A stretch of DNA of 64,000 bases. Source: an uncultured Mediterraneibacter sp. GTDB taxonomy: Bacteria > Bacillota > Clostridia > Lachnospirales > Lachnospiraceae. The stretch's first letter is position 1. Each line of letters opens with the position of its first letter. The DNA is taken from the NCBI GenBank assembly GCA_944377745.1, contig CALWFV010000012.1:1-64000 (forward strand), given 5' to 3'. A model generated the notes under the pieces. It was not told the DNA's origin, made no database searches, and worked only from the letters and a program-made list of their open reading frames with translations. Position numbers and translations under genes: made by a program. This document shows, piece after piece, positions 17,851 to 25,469 of this stretch.

Positions 17851-17904
17851 AGGATATCAAAATATGAGCGCTTTGTATTACATTATTGAATTTAAAATTG
17901 TAAT
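17851..17904 (-). promoter_or_regulatory. AraC-type direct-repeat operator and -10, GH3/GH78 promoter
   Basis: Half-sites TATTACATT (17876-17884) and AATTGTAAT (17896-17904) have a 20-bp period. The distal half and its flank (AATTGTAATTTTGACC) closely match the symporter operator. On the minus strand 19 nt separate the proximal half from TATCCT (17851-17856). The proximal half is the weakest match of the five operators. Confidence 0.65.
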
Positions 17905-17911
17905 TTTGACC

Positions 17912-17940
17912 TTGAATATTCATTTTCAGACTTCTATAAT
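17912..17940 (+). promoter_or_regulatory. Sigma-A promoter of the AraC regulator
   Basis: TTGAAT (17912-17917) is followed, 17 nt later, by a perfect TATAAT (17935-17940). The AraC start codon is 36 nt downstream. The -35 begins 8 nt after the divergent operator, so the regulator could influence its own gene. Confidence 0.7.
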
Positions 17941-17975
17941 GAAGACAGATCTTAAAAGAAAAAGGAGAAATTGCC

Positions 17976-19172
17976 ATGATCACTGATTTAGAAGCGTTCT
18001 GCCGCCTGTTTTATGCATCCTTCGCGATCCCCGTCAGCTATTATCATATTCCCTCCGGGGACAGCGGTTCTTTTCCTGCTGTCCTGGGCGATCAGTCCCT
18101 TTTTAAAAATCCCCCTTCCGGATTTTTCCATTTTCAACAAAATCCGGATTATTTTATCTCGGAGTCGTTTGGATATTTCGGAAGCATCCAGGTTCCCTCT
18201 AAGGAAAGCGTGATCACCGTTGGCCCGGTTTTCAGCACGCCCGTGTCGGACGCTGCGCTCCACAGCTTCATGCTGGAGTGGGCGATCAGTTCCGATCGCA
18301 AGGAGGAGCTCTCACAGATTTTATCGACGATCCCTCTTCTGTCCATCAATCAGTTCCTTCAGACCCTTGCGTATCTTCATCTCTGTCTGAATGATGAGCA
18401 GATCGACATCGGATCTCATTTCGGGCTTGAGAGTGCGAAGGTAGTCAGCAGTTTTTCCAACATCCATTCGAATGAAGTGATCCGTGCGAAGGAAACCCGG
18501 CATTTCCATAACACCTATTTCTTTGAACGCCAACTGACAAAGTGTATCCAGGACGGGGACCTTCCCGGCCTGAACAGGCTGTTGGAAGATTCCGCGGAAC
18601 TGTCCGGGGGCGTCCTTGCCGATAATTCTCTCCGGCAGGAAAAGAATATCTTCATCACGACCATCGCTCTGGTGACCAGAAGCGCCATCTCCGGAGGGAT
18701 GGACATGGAACAGGCCTATATGCTGGCCGACCTGTATATCCAGGAATGCGAGCGTTCCCAGGATATCGCCCATATCTCCACTTTGAACTACACCATGCTG
18801 GCAGACTTTACGGAGCGGGTGTCCCAGACCAAGATCCCCCAGGGAATGTCCCCGGAAGTCTTCAAATGCATCCAGTTTATCTCCCACCATATCAATGAAC
18901 CGATCCAGGTGGGGGACGTGGCGGAACACATCGGCAGGAGCCGCTCCTATCTGACAAATAAATTTAAGAAAGAACTCGGGTTTGACGTGAGCAGTTTTAT
19001 CATGAGATGCCGTCTGGAAGAAGCAAAGAGCCTTCTCACCTATTCGGATAAAACATTAAGCGAGATCAGCGCCTATCTCTGCTTCTCCAGCCAGTCCTAT
19101 TTTCAGAATATATTTAAAAAGAAATACGGTGTCACGCCTCTGAACTACCGGAAGCAGACTCAGAAGGTGTGA
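17976..19172 (+). CDS. AraC-family transcriptional regulator, carbohydrate module 1
   Basis: The 398-residue protein has a sensory N-terminal domain of a type I do not recognise (about 1-130). A helical middle region follows (about 175-285, with HFHNTYFFERQLTK). The two helix-turn-helix motifs of AraC proteins come last (about 290-393: QVGDVAEHIGRSRSYLTNKF and YLCFSSQSYFQNIFKKKYG). AAAGGAG lies 8 nt before the ATG. It is divergent from the GH3/GH78 unit. Its DNA-binding half is nearly the same as that of the regulator at 43872, so both probably read the 20-bp-spaced repeats. The effector is unknown, presumably a glycoside or sugar. Confidence 0.9.
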   Translation: MITDLEAFCRLFYASFAIPVSYYHIPSGDSGSFPAVLGDQSLFKNPPSGFFHFQQNPDYFISESFGYFGSIQVPSKESVITVGPVFSTPVSDAALHSFMLEWAISSDRKEELSQILSTIPLLSINQFLQTLAYLHLCLNDEQIDIGSHFGLESAKVVSSFSNIHSNEVIRAKETRHFHNTYFFERQLTKCIQDGDLPGLNRLLEDSAELSGGVLADNSLRQEKNIFITTIALVTRSAISGGMDMEQAYMLADLYIQECERSQDIAHISTLNYTMLADFTERVSQTKIPQGMSPEVFKCIQFISHHINEPIQVGDVAEHIGRSRSYLTNKFKKELGFDVSSFIMRCRLEEAKSLLTYSDKTLSEISAYLCFSSQSYFQNIFKKKYGVTPLNYRKQTQKV

Positions 19173-19253
19173 ACAATCCGGATTGTTTTCTAATAGGCTA
19201 CTGTTCACAGCAATTCTAATATGTAAAATCTTATTATTTTATAGTATATATTC

Positions 19254-19287
19254 TTGCTATCCGCATACGATAGCGCTATAATTATAG
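19254..19287 (+). promoter_or_regulatory. Promoter with palindromic operator of the RelB/YoeB operon
   Basis: TTGCTA (19254-19259), a 17-nt spacer and TATAAT (19277-19282) form a good promoter. The -10 lies inside the palindrome CTATAATTATAG (19276-19287), a likely site for antitoxin autorepression. Confidence 0.7.
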
Positions 19288-19316
19288 TAAATAGAACACA
19301 GAAAGGAGAGATTTCT

Positions 19317-19586
19317 ATGGCTATGACAACCTTAACTGCAAGAGTAGACCAGAAAGATAAACTCGATTTTGACAAATTCTGCGCCAACGTTGGACTAAAT
19401 ACCTCCACTGCTATCAACCTTTTTGTGAAAGCAGTTCTGCGCGAAAAACGTATCCCGTTTGAAATCGTCCAATCTCCCGACCCTTTTTTCTCTGAGGAGA
19501 ACATGGCTTATGTAAAAAAATCTGTTCAGGAACTGCGTGAGGGAAAAGGCACTGTACATGAGCTGATCGAGGTGGACGATGAGTGA
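19317..19586 (+). CDS. RelB/DinJ-family antitoxin
   Basis: The 89-residue protein has the ribbon-helix-helix start MAMTTLTARVDQKDKLDFDK and the following helix NVGLNTSTAINLFVKAVLRE, typical of RelB/DinJ antitoxins. The C-terminal tail (about 55-89) should wrap around the toxin. The ATG at 19317 is supported by AAAGGAG; an in-frame ATG at 19254 lies upstream of the promoter. It overlaps the toxin gene by 8 nt. Confidence 0.9.
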   Translation: MAMTTLTARVDQKDKLDFDKFCANVGLNTSTAINLFVKAVLREKRIPFEIVQSPDPFFSEENMAYVKKSVQELREGKGTVHELIEVDDE

Positions 19587-19848
19587 AAAAATCTGGTCTG
19601 ATGATGCCTGGGAAGATTACCTTTACTGGCAGAGTCAGGACAAAAAAACAATCAAACGCATTAACCAACTCATTAAAGATATTGAACGCAACGGCTGTAT
19701 GAAAGGGATCGGAAAGCCAGAACCCTTAACCGGCGATCTGCAGGGGGAGTATAGCCGCAGGATCAATGACAAAGACCGTCTGGTCTATCATATGGAAAAC
19801 GGACGCATCTATATTGCTCACTGCCGCGGTCACTACGGCAACAAATAA
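19579..19848 (+). CDS. yoeB: Txe/YoeB-family addiction-module toxin
   Basis: This 89-residue ribosome-dependent mRNA endonuclease has the YoeB pattern WSDDAWEDYLYWQSQDKKT at the start. GKPEPLTGDLQGEYSRRIND and a C-terminal CRGHYGNK follow, the latter containing the catalytic-type His and aromatic residue. The length is normal and all conserved regions are present, so unlike the other toxin-antitoxin loci in this window this pair looks intact. It is followed by a plus-strand terminator. Confidence 0.93.
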   Translation: MSEKIWSDDAWEDYLYWQSQDKKTIKRINQLIKDIERNGCMKGIGKPEPLTGDLQGEYSRRINDKDRLVYHMENGRIYIAHCRGHYGNK

Positions 19849-19855
19849 ACCTCTG

Positions 19856-19887
19856 CATCCCGCCCTGTCAGGGCGGGATGTTTTGTT
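19856..19887 (+). terminator. Terminator of the RelB/YoeB operon
   Basis: CATCCCGCCCTG (19856-19867) pairs with CAGGGCGGGATG (19869-19880), giving about 10-11 bp around a tight loop. TTTTGTTT follows. Confidence 0.85.
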
Positions 19888-19896
19888 TAAGAGCGT

Positions 19897-22452
19897 TTAG
19901 AATTTCCGAACATCCAGTTTCACACGCTCCGGCGCGCATCCTTCGGCAGTGACGACAACCTCTGCATCCCCGGGCGTCCCTGCTGCCCGGACCACCGCCA
20001 TCACTGCTCCGTCGTAGCTCTGCCACGTCTGATCCTGGTAGCTGCCTTCGCAGCTCGGATCCGCGCTGCCGAACCCCTGCAGGGTGATATTTCCTTTTAT
20101 CTCTATGGAAATTTTCCTGCTCTCCTGACGGTTGATGATGCCGTCTTTATCCGCAAGATATATTTTTATAAATGCAAGGCTTTCCCCGTCCGCCGGAAGG
20201 CTGGTCCGGTCAGGCTGTACCAGCAGTCTTTCGATCTTGCCGGCGGTCTGAAGAATCGTACTTCCCGCTTTCCTGCCGTCCACATAGCTGACAGCCTCCA
20301 GTTTTCCCGGCGAGTAAGGAACTTCGTAGGTAGCGATATATCCACCGTTCAGCGCTCTTCTCCCGAGACTTTCGCCGTTCAGGAAAAGCTCTGTTTCATC
20401 CGCATTTGCATAGACGTCTACACTGGCGGTCTGTCCCTCATATCCGCTCCATGTCCAGCTCGCAATATTATCTTTCCACATCCACGGTGTTTTCTCCACT
20501 TTCTTTCCGGCTTTATCCATGCGGAGTACCCCGATCGCCGGATCATGCCCGATGCCGAAAACAGCCTGCCGCAGATAGCTGATCGGTTTCCTGTCTCCAA
20601 GGATATCGATGTCTCCGATGCCTGCCAGTCTGTCCGGCCAGTGGGCGGAAAAATTCACGCCGCCGTCATAATGAAAGATCCCGCATCCGGCTTCTCCGAG
20701 ATAATCGTATCCCGTCCACGTAAAATCGCCCAGCACATGATGGTTCCTTTTTACGATATCCCACAGACGGACGATATCCGCCGGAAATGTTTCCGTTCCC
20801 AGCACGACCCGGTTAGGATGCCGGTTATGGTCTTCCTCGTGCAGGGCGGTCAGATAGTTATATCCGGTCACGTCATTGACTGACGCGAACTCATCGATCA
20901 GCTCTTCCAGGATCGGACTTACGGCGATCGCATCGGCAAGCGCACCTTCCATGACCGACGCCATCCCGTTGACCGCGTCAGCGCCGCCCTGATCTCCGGT
21001 CTGACCGGAACCGTTTTCTCCGGCTTCTTCGGTTTCCCCCGCTTCTCCCGCATTTCCGGCTTCTCCTGCAGCCTCCTGCGCCATCATCGCTTCCAGTTCC
21101 TCCGGGCTCATGCCGCTTGCCTGGCACAGGATCTCTCCCATCCGGTCTGATGCTGCCATGAGTCCGTTAATGCCGCTTGTCGTGTATCTTGTGGAATCCA
21201 GCCGTTTGATCTCGTCATTCAGTTTACGGTTCCACTCTGCACCTCTCGGCGTTCCCGCCTCCGGGATCTCATTTCCCGTAGAATACATGATCACACTGGG
21301 ATGATTCCAGTCCTTTTCCACCATCGCATAGATATCCTGCTTCCACGTCATGGGGAAATAATTGGCATAGTCATGGGGATTCTTCGTCCTGGTCCACATA
21401 TCGCCAAGCTCGTCCAGAACGAGCATTCCCAGGCGGTCACAGGCGTCCAGCATGGCTTTTCCCATGGGATGATGGGAACTGCGCACCGCGTTAAAACCGG
21501 CTTCTTTCAGTTGCCGGCACCTGCGGTACTCTGCGTCAGGGAAAGCCGCCGCGCCAATGATCCCGTTATCGTGATGGATACAGGTTCCCCGCAGTTTGAT
21601 CTCTTTCCCGTTGAGCCTCAGACCCTGCTTTGCATTAAGACTCAGCGTGCGAAGCCCGACAGGGTGACTGCTGCGGTCGACCAGATTCTCTCCTTCGTAG
21701 AGCTCGATCGTACAGGTGTACAGATTCGGGGTCTCATCACTCCATAATTCCGGACGCTCTACCGTCAGCCGCTGGCGGCACACCTGTGTGCTCCCTCCAT
21801 ATACGGTCACGGTCATCTGCTCTCTTGACGCTTCCTTCCCGTCCGGTCCGCACAGAGCAACCACGGCACGGATCCGTCTGGAATCCATGCCGCAACAGCA
21901 GACCGGGAATTCCACTTCCACCGATGCCGCTTCCCGGTCTGCTTCCTCTGTGCGGATATGCACGCCCTGCGCCGGGATATGGACCGGACCTCCTGCCCAC
22001 GCATACACAGGCCTGTATAATCCGGCTCCGCTGTACCAGCGGCTGGACTGCTCGACACTCCGCACTTCAACTTTCAGTTCATTCTCCTGCCCCCATTTCA
22101 GATACCCCGTCACATCCACAAAAATGCTCGTATACGGATTATAGTGCTCCGCAACCAGATCGCCGTTGCAGTAGATGCGGCAGGTATCTGCGATCCCTTC
22201 AAATTCAAGCACGATCTTATGGTCTCTCCACGCTTCCGGTACGTCCCATTTTTTCAGATAGGTATATTCTCCGCCGGGATAGAATCCTGTCTGATGGGCA
22301 TTTTTCGTACCCGGATCCCTTTCCTGACAGATCATGGCGTCGTGCGGTAGGTCCACTTTTTCGATTTTTTCTCCCCTGCCGGTAAACAGTTCCATCATTG
22401 TGATCGTACCTTTAGCAAAAAGCCATTCATGGTTTAGCGATATTTTCTTCAT
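19897..22452 (-). CDS. GH2 glycoside hydrolase (beta-galactosidase-like) with a low-complexity insert
   Basis: The 851-residue enzyme has the GH2 order of sugar-binding jelly roll, immunoglobulin-like domain and TIM barrel, followed by extra beta-domains (DUF4982-like region and a big Ig-like end). The acid/base Glu is in MYSTGNEIPEAG near 393. The nucleophile Glu is in VLGTETFPAD near 554. Between them (about 455-497) is a Gly/Ala/Glu-rich insert with GEAGNAGEAGETEEAGENG. There is no signal peptide. The start has AAGGAGG 5-6 nt upstream and lies 108 nt from the shared operator 22560-22588. Beta-galactosidase or a related exo-activity is possible. Confidence 0.88.
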   Translation of the reverse strand: MKKISLNHEWLFAKGTITMMELFTGRGEKIEKVDLPHDAMICQERDPGTKNAHQTGFYPGGEYTYLKKWDVPEAWRDHKIVLEFEGIADTCRIYCNGDLVAEHYNPYTSIFVDVTGYLKWGQENELKVEVRSVEQSSRWYSGAGLYRPVYAWAGGPVHIPAQGVHIRTEEADREAASVEVEFPVCCCGMDSRRIRAVVALCGPDGKEASREQMTVTVYGGSTQVCRQRLTVERPELWSDETPNLYTCTIELYEGENLVDRSSHPVGLRTLSLNAKQGLRLNGKEIKLRGTCIHHDNGIIGAAAFPDAEYRRCRQLKEAGFNAVRSSHHPMGKAMLDACDRLGMLVLDELGDMWTRTKNPHDYANYFPMTWKQDIYAMVEKDWNHPSVIMYSTGNEIPEAGTPRGAEWNRKLNDEIKRLDSTRYTTSGINGLMAASDRMGEILCQASGMSPEELEAMMAQEAAGEAGNAGEAGETEEAGENGSGQTGDQGGADAVNGMASVMEGALADAIAVSPILEELIDEFASVNDVTGYNYLTALHEEDHNRHPNRVVLGTETFPADIVRLWDIVKRNHHVLGDFTWTGYDYLGEAGCGIFHYDGGVNFSAHWPDRLAGIGDIDILGDRKPISYLRQAVFGIGHDPAIGVLRMDKAGKKVEKTPWMWKDNIASWTWSGYEGQTASVDVYANADETELFLNGESLGRRALNGGYIATYEVPYSPGKLEAVSYVDGRKAGSTILQTAGKIERLLVQPDRTSLPADGESLAFIKIYLADKDGIINRQESRKISIEIKGNITLQGFGSADPSCEGSYQDQTWQSYDGAVMAVVRAAGTPGDAEVVVTAEGCAPERVKLDVRKF

Positions 22453-22534
22453 TTTTCCTCCTTATTCGCCCCACATCCGATCATACATCAATGTGCGGCT
22501 GCAATTCTGTTTTCAGATTTCCTGTGATATCATT

Positions 22535-22588
22535 ACTCTACTGTTATGGATCTGTTTTGTATTGTAAATACAAACAAAAAATTGTAAT
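22535..22588 (-). promoter_or_regulatory. AraC-type direct-repeat operator and -10, GH2 promoter
   Basis: TATTGTAAA (22560-22568) and AATTGTAAT (22580-22588) have a 20-bp period. On the minus strand 19 nt lie between the proximal half and TAGAGT (22535-22540). This ties the GH2 gene to the same regulon although two toxin-antitoxin genes separate it from the AraC gene. Confidence 0.7.
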
Positions 22589-22597
22589 TGGGAGTTA

Positions 22598-22626
22598 TTG
22601 ATTCGGACAAACTTACAATATATGAT
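22598..22626 (+). promoter_or_regulatory. Promoter of the DUF3791 operon
   Basis: TTGATT (22598-22603), a 17-nt spacer and TATGAT (22621-22626) precede the first gene by 35 nt. It begins 10 nt after the GH2 operator. Confidence 0.6.
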
Positions 22627-22661
22627 AAACAGGAAGTCAAATTAACGGAGGTATAACATCC

Positions 22662-22901
22662 ATGTTGGATAATGCTGTCATAAAAAATGCGGACGAACTG
22701 GAATTTGCCGTTTTCTGTATTGAAAATATCGCCATCAGGCTGGGAAAGAATGCTGAGGATATCTACCGGGCACTGGCGGAAAAAAGCGATATCCTGAACA
22801 GCTACATCATACCGGAATATGAGGTGCTGCACACTCAAAGCAAAGATTATATCGTGGATAACATTATAAGCCTGATGGAGGAAAGGGGGATCCGGGTATG
22901 A
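22662..22901 (+). CDS. DUF3791-family small protein
   Basis: The 79-residue helical protein has ELEFAVFCIENIAIRLGKNA, a YRALAEKSDILNSYIIPEYE core and an end with DYIVDNIISLMEERG. This matches DUF3791 proteins that flank DUF3990 (ADP-ribosyltransferase-like) genes in Lachnospiraceae, by recall. Such clusters look like toxin-antitoxin modules, though that role is an inference. Its stop overlaps the next ATG (ATGA at 22898-22901). Confidence 0.65.
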   Translation: MLDNAVIKNADELEFAVFCIENIAIRLGKNAEDIYRALAEKSDILNSYIIPEYEVLHTQSKDYIVDNIISLMEERGIRV

Positions 22902-22930
22902 TCGTTTATGAAGGGAGTGAACAGATTTGA
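22898..22930 (+). pseudogene. DUF3990 gene reduced to a 10-codon remnant
   Basis: A start codon overlapping the DUF3791 stop opens a frame of only ten codons, MIVYEGSEQI, then a stop. The first residues match the usual MIVYHGS-like start of DUF3990 proteins. Its stop overlaps the TTG start of the next gene by 4 nt. This suggests that an in-frame deletion removed nearly the whole gene while leaving both couplings. A functional leader peptide is an alternative. Confidence 0.4.
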
Positions 22931-23160
22931 CTGCCAATCCTATTTTACTGCAAAAAAAATACGCACGGATCATTGAACTTTTTTCCAAAAAGGAACATCT
23001 CTCATTGGATGACGCTCTGAGTTTCTTCTATCACTCGACCCTTTACCGCCAGATCAGTGAAGGGGTTTCTGACCTGCACTGTATGAGCGATGAATATCTG
23101 ACGGAGGATATGATTTCCGAGTATAAAGAAAACAACGATAGCAGAAGAAGCGCGGAGTAA
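22927..23160 (+). CDS. DUF3791-like small protein, TTG start
   Basis: The 77-residue protein reads TANPILLQKKYARIIELFS, then LDDALSFFYHSTLYRQISEG and DLHCMSDEYLTEDMISEYK. It resembles the second DUF3791-type protein found after DUF3990 genes. The start is TTG at 22927, with GGGAG upstream, overlapping the previous stop. The last codons form the left arm of the terminator, so the gene ends inside the hairpin. Confidence 0.6.
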   Translation: MTANPILLQKKYARIIELFSKKEHLSLDDALSFFYHSTLYRQISEGVSDLHCMSDEYLTEDMISEYKENNDSRRSAE

Positions 23161-23177
23161 TGTCTCCGCGCTTCTTC
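23144..23177. terminator. Hairpin terminator between convergent units
   Basis: A perfect 14-bp stem is formed by GAAGAAGCGCGGAG (23144-23157) and CTCCGCGCTTCTTC (23164-23177) with a 6-nt loop. The plus-side tail is only moderately T-rich (ACTGTTTTCTTTT, after about 14 nt). Confidence 0.6.
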
Positions 23178-23538
23178 AGTCACTATTACTACTGTTTTCT
23201 TTTATGATTTCTACCCGGCAGTCATGCTTTTTTAGTTTCTTATCATAAGCAATCCCTACCGCCAGAATTCTTCCGGTATACCGCGCTTTTTCTCCAAGCT
23301 TTCCCCTGAACTTCAGCGCATATTTCCTGTCTTTTATCTGTTGGAGAGCTTCCTCGGGCGTATGCCCGGCTTTCAGTTCAAGGATAATGCAGTCGTCGTC
23401 TTTCCGATAAGGGTAGAATATAAAGTCCACAAACCCTGTTCCCGCTTTTTCTTCCCTCTATACCGAATAACTGTCTCTTGCAGAAAGATATACAAGATTT
23501 ACGATCATCGTCAGTTCCGCTTCATTTAAAAATTTGAG
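23176..23538 (-). pseudogene. AAA-ATPase-like/DUF1703 (PD-(D/E)XK) protein, C-terminal remnant with TAG
   Basis: The surviving frame reads FLNEAELTMIVNLVYLSARD, DSYSV, then TAG (23458-23460). It resumes in the same frame as REEKAGTGFVDFIFYPYRKD, the nuclease-type CIILELKAG, and ends CRVEII. The large N-terminal ATPase part is missing. Homologues have a Glu-type codon where the TAG stands, so a single change could have made it. A full-length relative is present at 48799-50382. The gene is dead in this copy. Confidence 0.7.
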
Positions 23539-23579
23539 CTAAAACTGAATATAAGATACAATGAAAAAGAATTTGTTTC

Positions 23580-23618
23580 TGTGAGGTTTTTGTGACATTC
23601 TGTTGATACCCTATTTTA
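23580..23618 (+). promoter_or_regulatory. Promoter with 11-bp repeats, two-component/ABC cassette
   Basis: TGTGAGGTTTT (23580-23590), TGTGACATTCT (23591-23601) and GTTGATACCCT (23602-23612) follow with an 11-bp period. TTGTGA (23590-23595) and TATTTT (23612-23617), 16 nt apart, could be -35 and -10. The TGTGACATT word reappears at 25365 and 25406, so it is a candidate site for the cassette's response regulator. Confidence 0.5.
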
Positions 23619-23639
23619 TAAAGAAAAGGATGTGAGTGA

Positions 23640-24323
23640 ATGAGAATTTTAGTGGTTGAGGATGACCGCCTTTTGAATAAGACCCTTTGCTATAACCTGT
23701 CTGCCGCAGGCTATGAAGTAGATGCTGCCCTGACGAAAAGCGGTGCCGAACGGTTTTGCAGAAAACAAGAGTATGATCTGATTGTCCTTGACATCAACCT
23801 GCCGGACGGCAATGGGTTTGACTTTTGCCGGGATATTAAGGACAGCCACCCGGACACCGCTGTAATCTTCTTGACGGCAAACGATATGGAAAGCGATATG
23901 CTCAAAGGCTATGAACTGGGGGCAGATGATTATGTGACAAAGCCTTTTCCCATGAACGTGTTTCAGAAAAAAGTGTCTGCGCTTCTGGCCCGGATCAGGA
24001 AACACTCTGGCGGCGACTTCTACAATGACGGCAACCTGTTTATCAACTTTACGGAAATGACCGCAACGCTGGGCGGGGAAAGCATCTCTTTTACCCCGAT
24101 GGAATACCGGCTTTTGAAAATCCTAATAAAAAATCCTCGAACCGTATTAACTCGACAAATGTTGTTGGAAAAGCTATGGGATATAGACGGTAATTTTGTG
24201 GATGAACACGCGCTGACTTCCACAATCAGCCGGGTACGAAGCAAAATTGAAAATCCAGGTCATGCCTATATCAAAACCGTCTACGGCATGGGCTATATGT
24301 GGATTGGGGGCGGTAACAAATGA
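23640..24323 (+). CDS. OmpR-family response regulator of the ABC cassette
   Basis: The 227-residue protein has a receiver domain with VEDD (6-9), phosphoacceptor Asp51 in LIVLDINLPDGNGF and Lys in YVTKPFPMNV. The winged helix (about 130-225) has QMLLEKLWDIDGNFVDEHAL and TVYGMGYMWIGG. It is most like regulators of Bce/Vex-type peptide-antibiotic systems. The kinase start overlaps its stop (ATGA). Confidence 0.92.
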   Translation: MRILVVEDDRLLNKTLCYNLSAAGYEVDAALTKSGAERFCRKQEYDLIVLDINLPDGNGFDFCRDIKDSHPDTAVIFLTANDMESDMLKGYELGADDYVTKPFPMNVFQKKVSALLARIRKHSGGDFYNDGNLFINFTEMTATLGGESISFTPMEYRLLKILIKNPRTVLTRQMLLEKLWDIDGNFVDEHALTSTISRVRSKIENPGHAYIKTVYGMGYMWIGGGNK

Positions 24324-25351
24324 GGACGAAAAAACTCTCGGTCAATAAAGTGTGTATGGTCGTGTGTGCAGCCCTTTTCCTACTTTCGGTCACTATGCCA
24401 TGTACCATATACTTTTTAACAAGGAACGTATTGGCGCTATGCTGTGGATTGTTTTATGCGGTTTTCGTCGCCGGGTGCATGGTAGCTTTTCTGGCCTTTG
24501 TGCGTCGGAAATTGACGCTGTTTTCGGACGCTCTATGCAAGCTGCTGGATGATATGATGTCATCAGATCAGGCCCCGCCGCAGTACACAGAGGAAGAAAA
24601 TCTGTTTTATAAAATCTATCACCGACTTTCACGGCTTTATGAAGTGCTGCGGGAAAGCAAAAGCAGTATTGCAAAGGAACGGGCCGCCTTGCAGGAATTG
24701 ATTTCGGACATTTCCCATCAGGTCAAAACACCGATTGCAAACCTGAAAATGCTGGACGCTACTTTGTTAGAGCAAAATGTATCGCCGGAAAAGCAGAAAG
24801 AATTTCTTCTGGCAATGGACAGTCAGTTAGACAAATTGGATTTTCTCATGCAGGCAATGATTAAAACATCACGGCTGGAAGCCGGGGTGATTGCTTTGGA
24901 GCCGAAGCCGCAGGCCATCTATGATACCCTTGCTGCGGCGCTGGGCGGTATTCTGCTGAACGCAGAACAGAAAAAGATTGCGGTCACGGTGGATTGCCCG
25001 GAAACGGTAACTGCGACCCATGATCGGAAATGGACAACCGAAGCCCTGTTCAACATTCTGGATAATGCGGCGAAGTACACGCCAGAGGGCGGGAAAATCC
25101 ATGTGGCTGTGGTGTGCTGGGAAATGTTTGTGAAGATTGATATTTCCGATACGGGTATCGGTATTCCAGAACAACATCAAGGAACGATTTTCAAGCGGTT
25201 CTACCGTGAGGAAAGGGTGCATGACGCCCCCGGTATTGGAATTGGTTTATATCTTACCCGTGAGATTATCACCCGGCAAGGGGGCTTTATCCGCGTTGCC
25301 TCGGAAGTCGGCACCGGCTCCACCTTTTCGGTGTTCCTGCCCCATTCTTGA
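24320..25351 (+). CDS. Sensor histidine kinase of the ABC cassette
   Basis: The 343-residue protein has two closely spaced membrane segments (about 11-32 and 38-61) and almost no outside loop. HisKA follows with His133 in SDISHQVKTPIANL, and HATPase_c has NILDNAAKYTPEGG and DTGIGIPEQHQG. Kinases with this intramembrane-sensing shape usually get their signal from a partner ABC permease, which is encoded just downstream. The stop codon lies inside the left arm of the inverted repeat at 25347-25378. Confidence 0.92.
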   Translation: MRTKKLSVNKVCMVVCAALFLLSVTMPCTIYFLTRNVLALCCGLFYAVFVAGCMVAFLAFVRRKLTLFSDALCKLLDDMMSSDQAPPQYTEEENLFYKIYHRLSRLYEVLRESKSSIAKERAALQELISDISHQVKTPIANLKMLDATLLEQNVSPEKQKEFLLAMDSQLDKLDFLMQAMIKTSRLEAGVIALEPKPQAIYDTLAAALGGILLNAEQKKIAVTVDCPETVTATHDRKWTTEALFNILDNAAKYTPEGGKIHVAVVCWEMFVKIDISDTGIGIPEQHQGTIFKRFYREERVHDAPGIGIGLYLTREIITRQGGFIRVASEVGTGSTFSVFLPHS

Positions 25352-25438
25352 AATGTCACAGGATTGTGACATTTCAAGGCATTTAAGGGAAATTTCAAGA
25401 ACCGTCGTGACATTTCTGCGAGGATTTCCCTTTACAAT
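25347..25438 (+). promoter_or_regulatory. Inverted repeat and promoter ahead of the ABC transporter genes
   Basis: CTTGAAATGTCACA (25347-25360) and TGTGACATTTCAAG (25365-25378) form a perfect 14-bp inverted repeat with a 4-nt loop. A further CGTGACATTT lies at 25406-25415, 41 bp on. TACAAT (25433-25438) is a good -10, and GTGACA (25407-25412) could serve as a poor -35 with a 20-nt spacer, fitting activation by the response regulator. The repeat might also act as a terminator behind the kinase gene, but it has no U-run. Confidence 0.55.
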
Positions 25439-25469
25439 GGAACCATCAAAAAGAAAGGTGGTAGAACTT

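Noticed and set aside
19169..19208. Terminator behind the first AraC gene
   Set aside because: AACAATCC/GGATTGTT is a palindrome without a loop, and the alternative GTGAACA/TGTTCAC stem has no U-run.
22533..22988. Minus-strand ORF of 151 codons
   Set aside because: It covers the plus-strand DUF3791 genes, which have a promoter, overlaps and family patterns.
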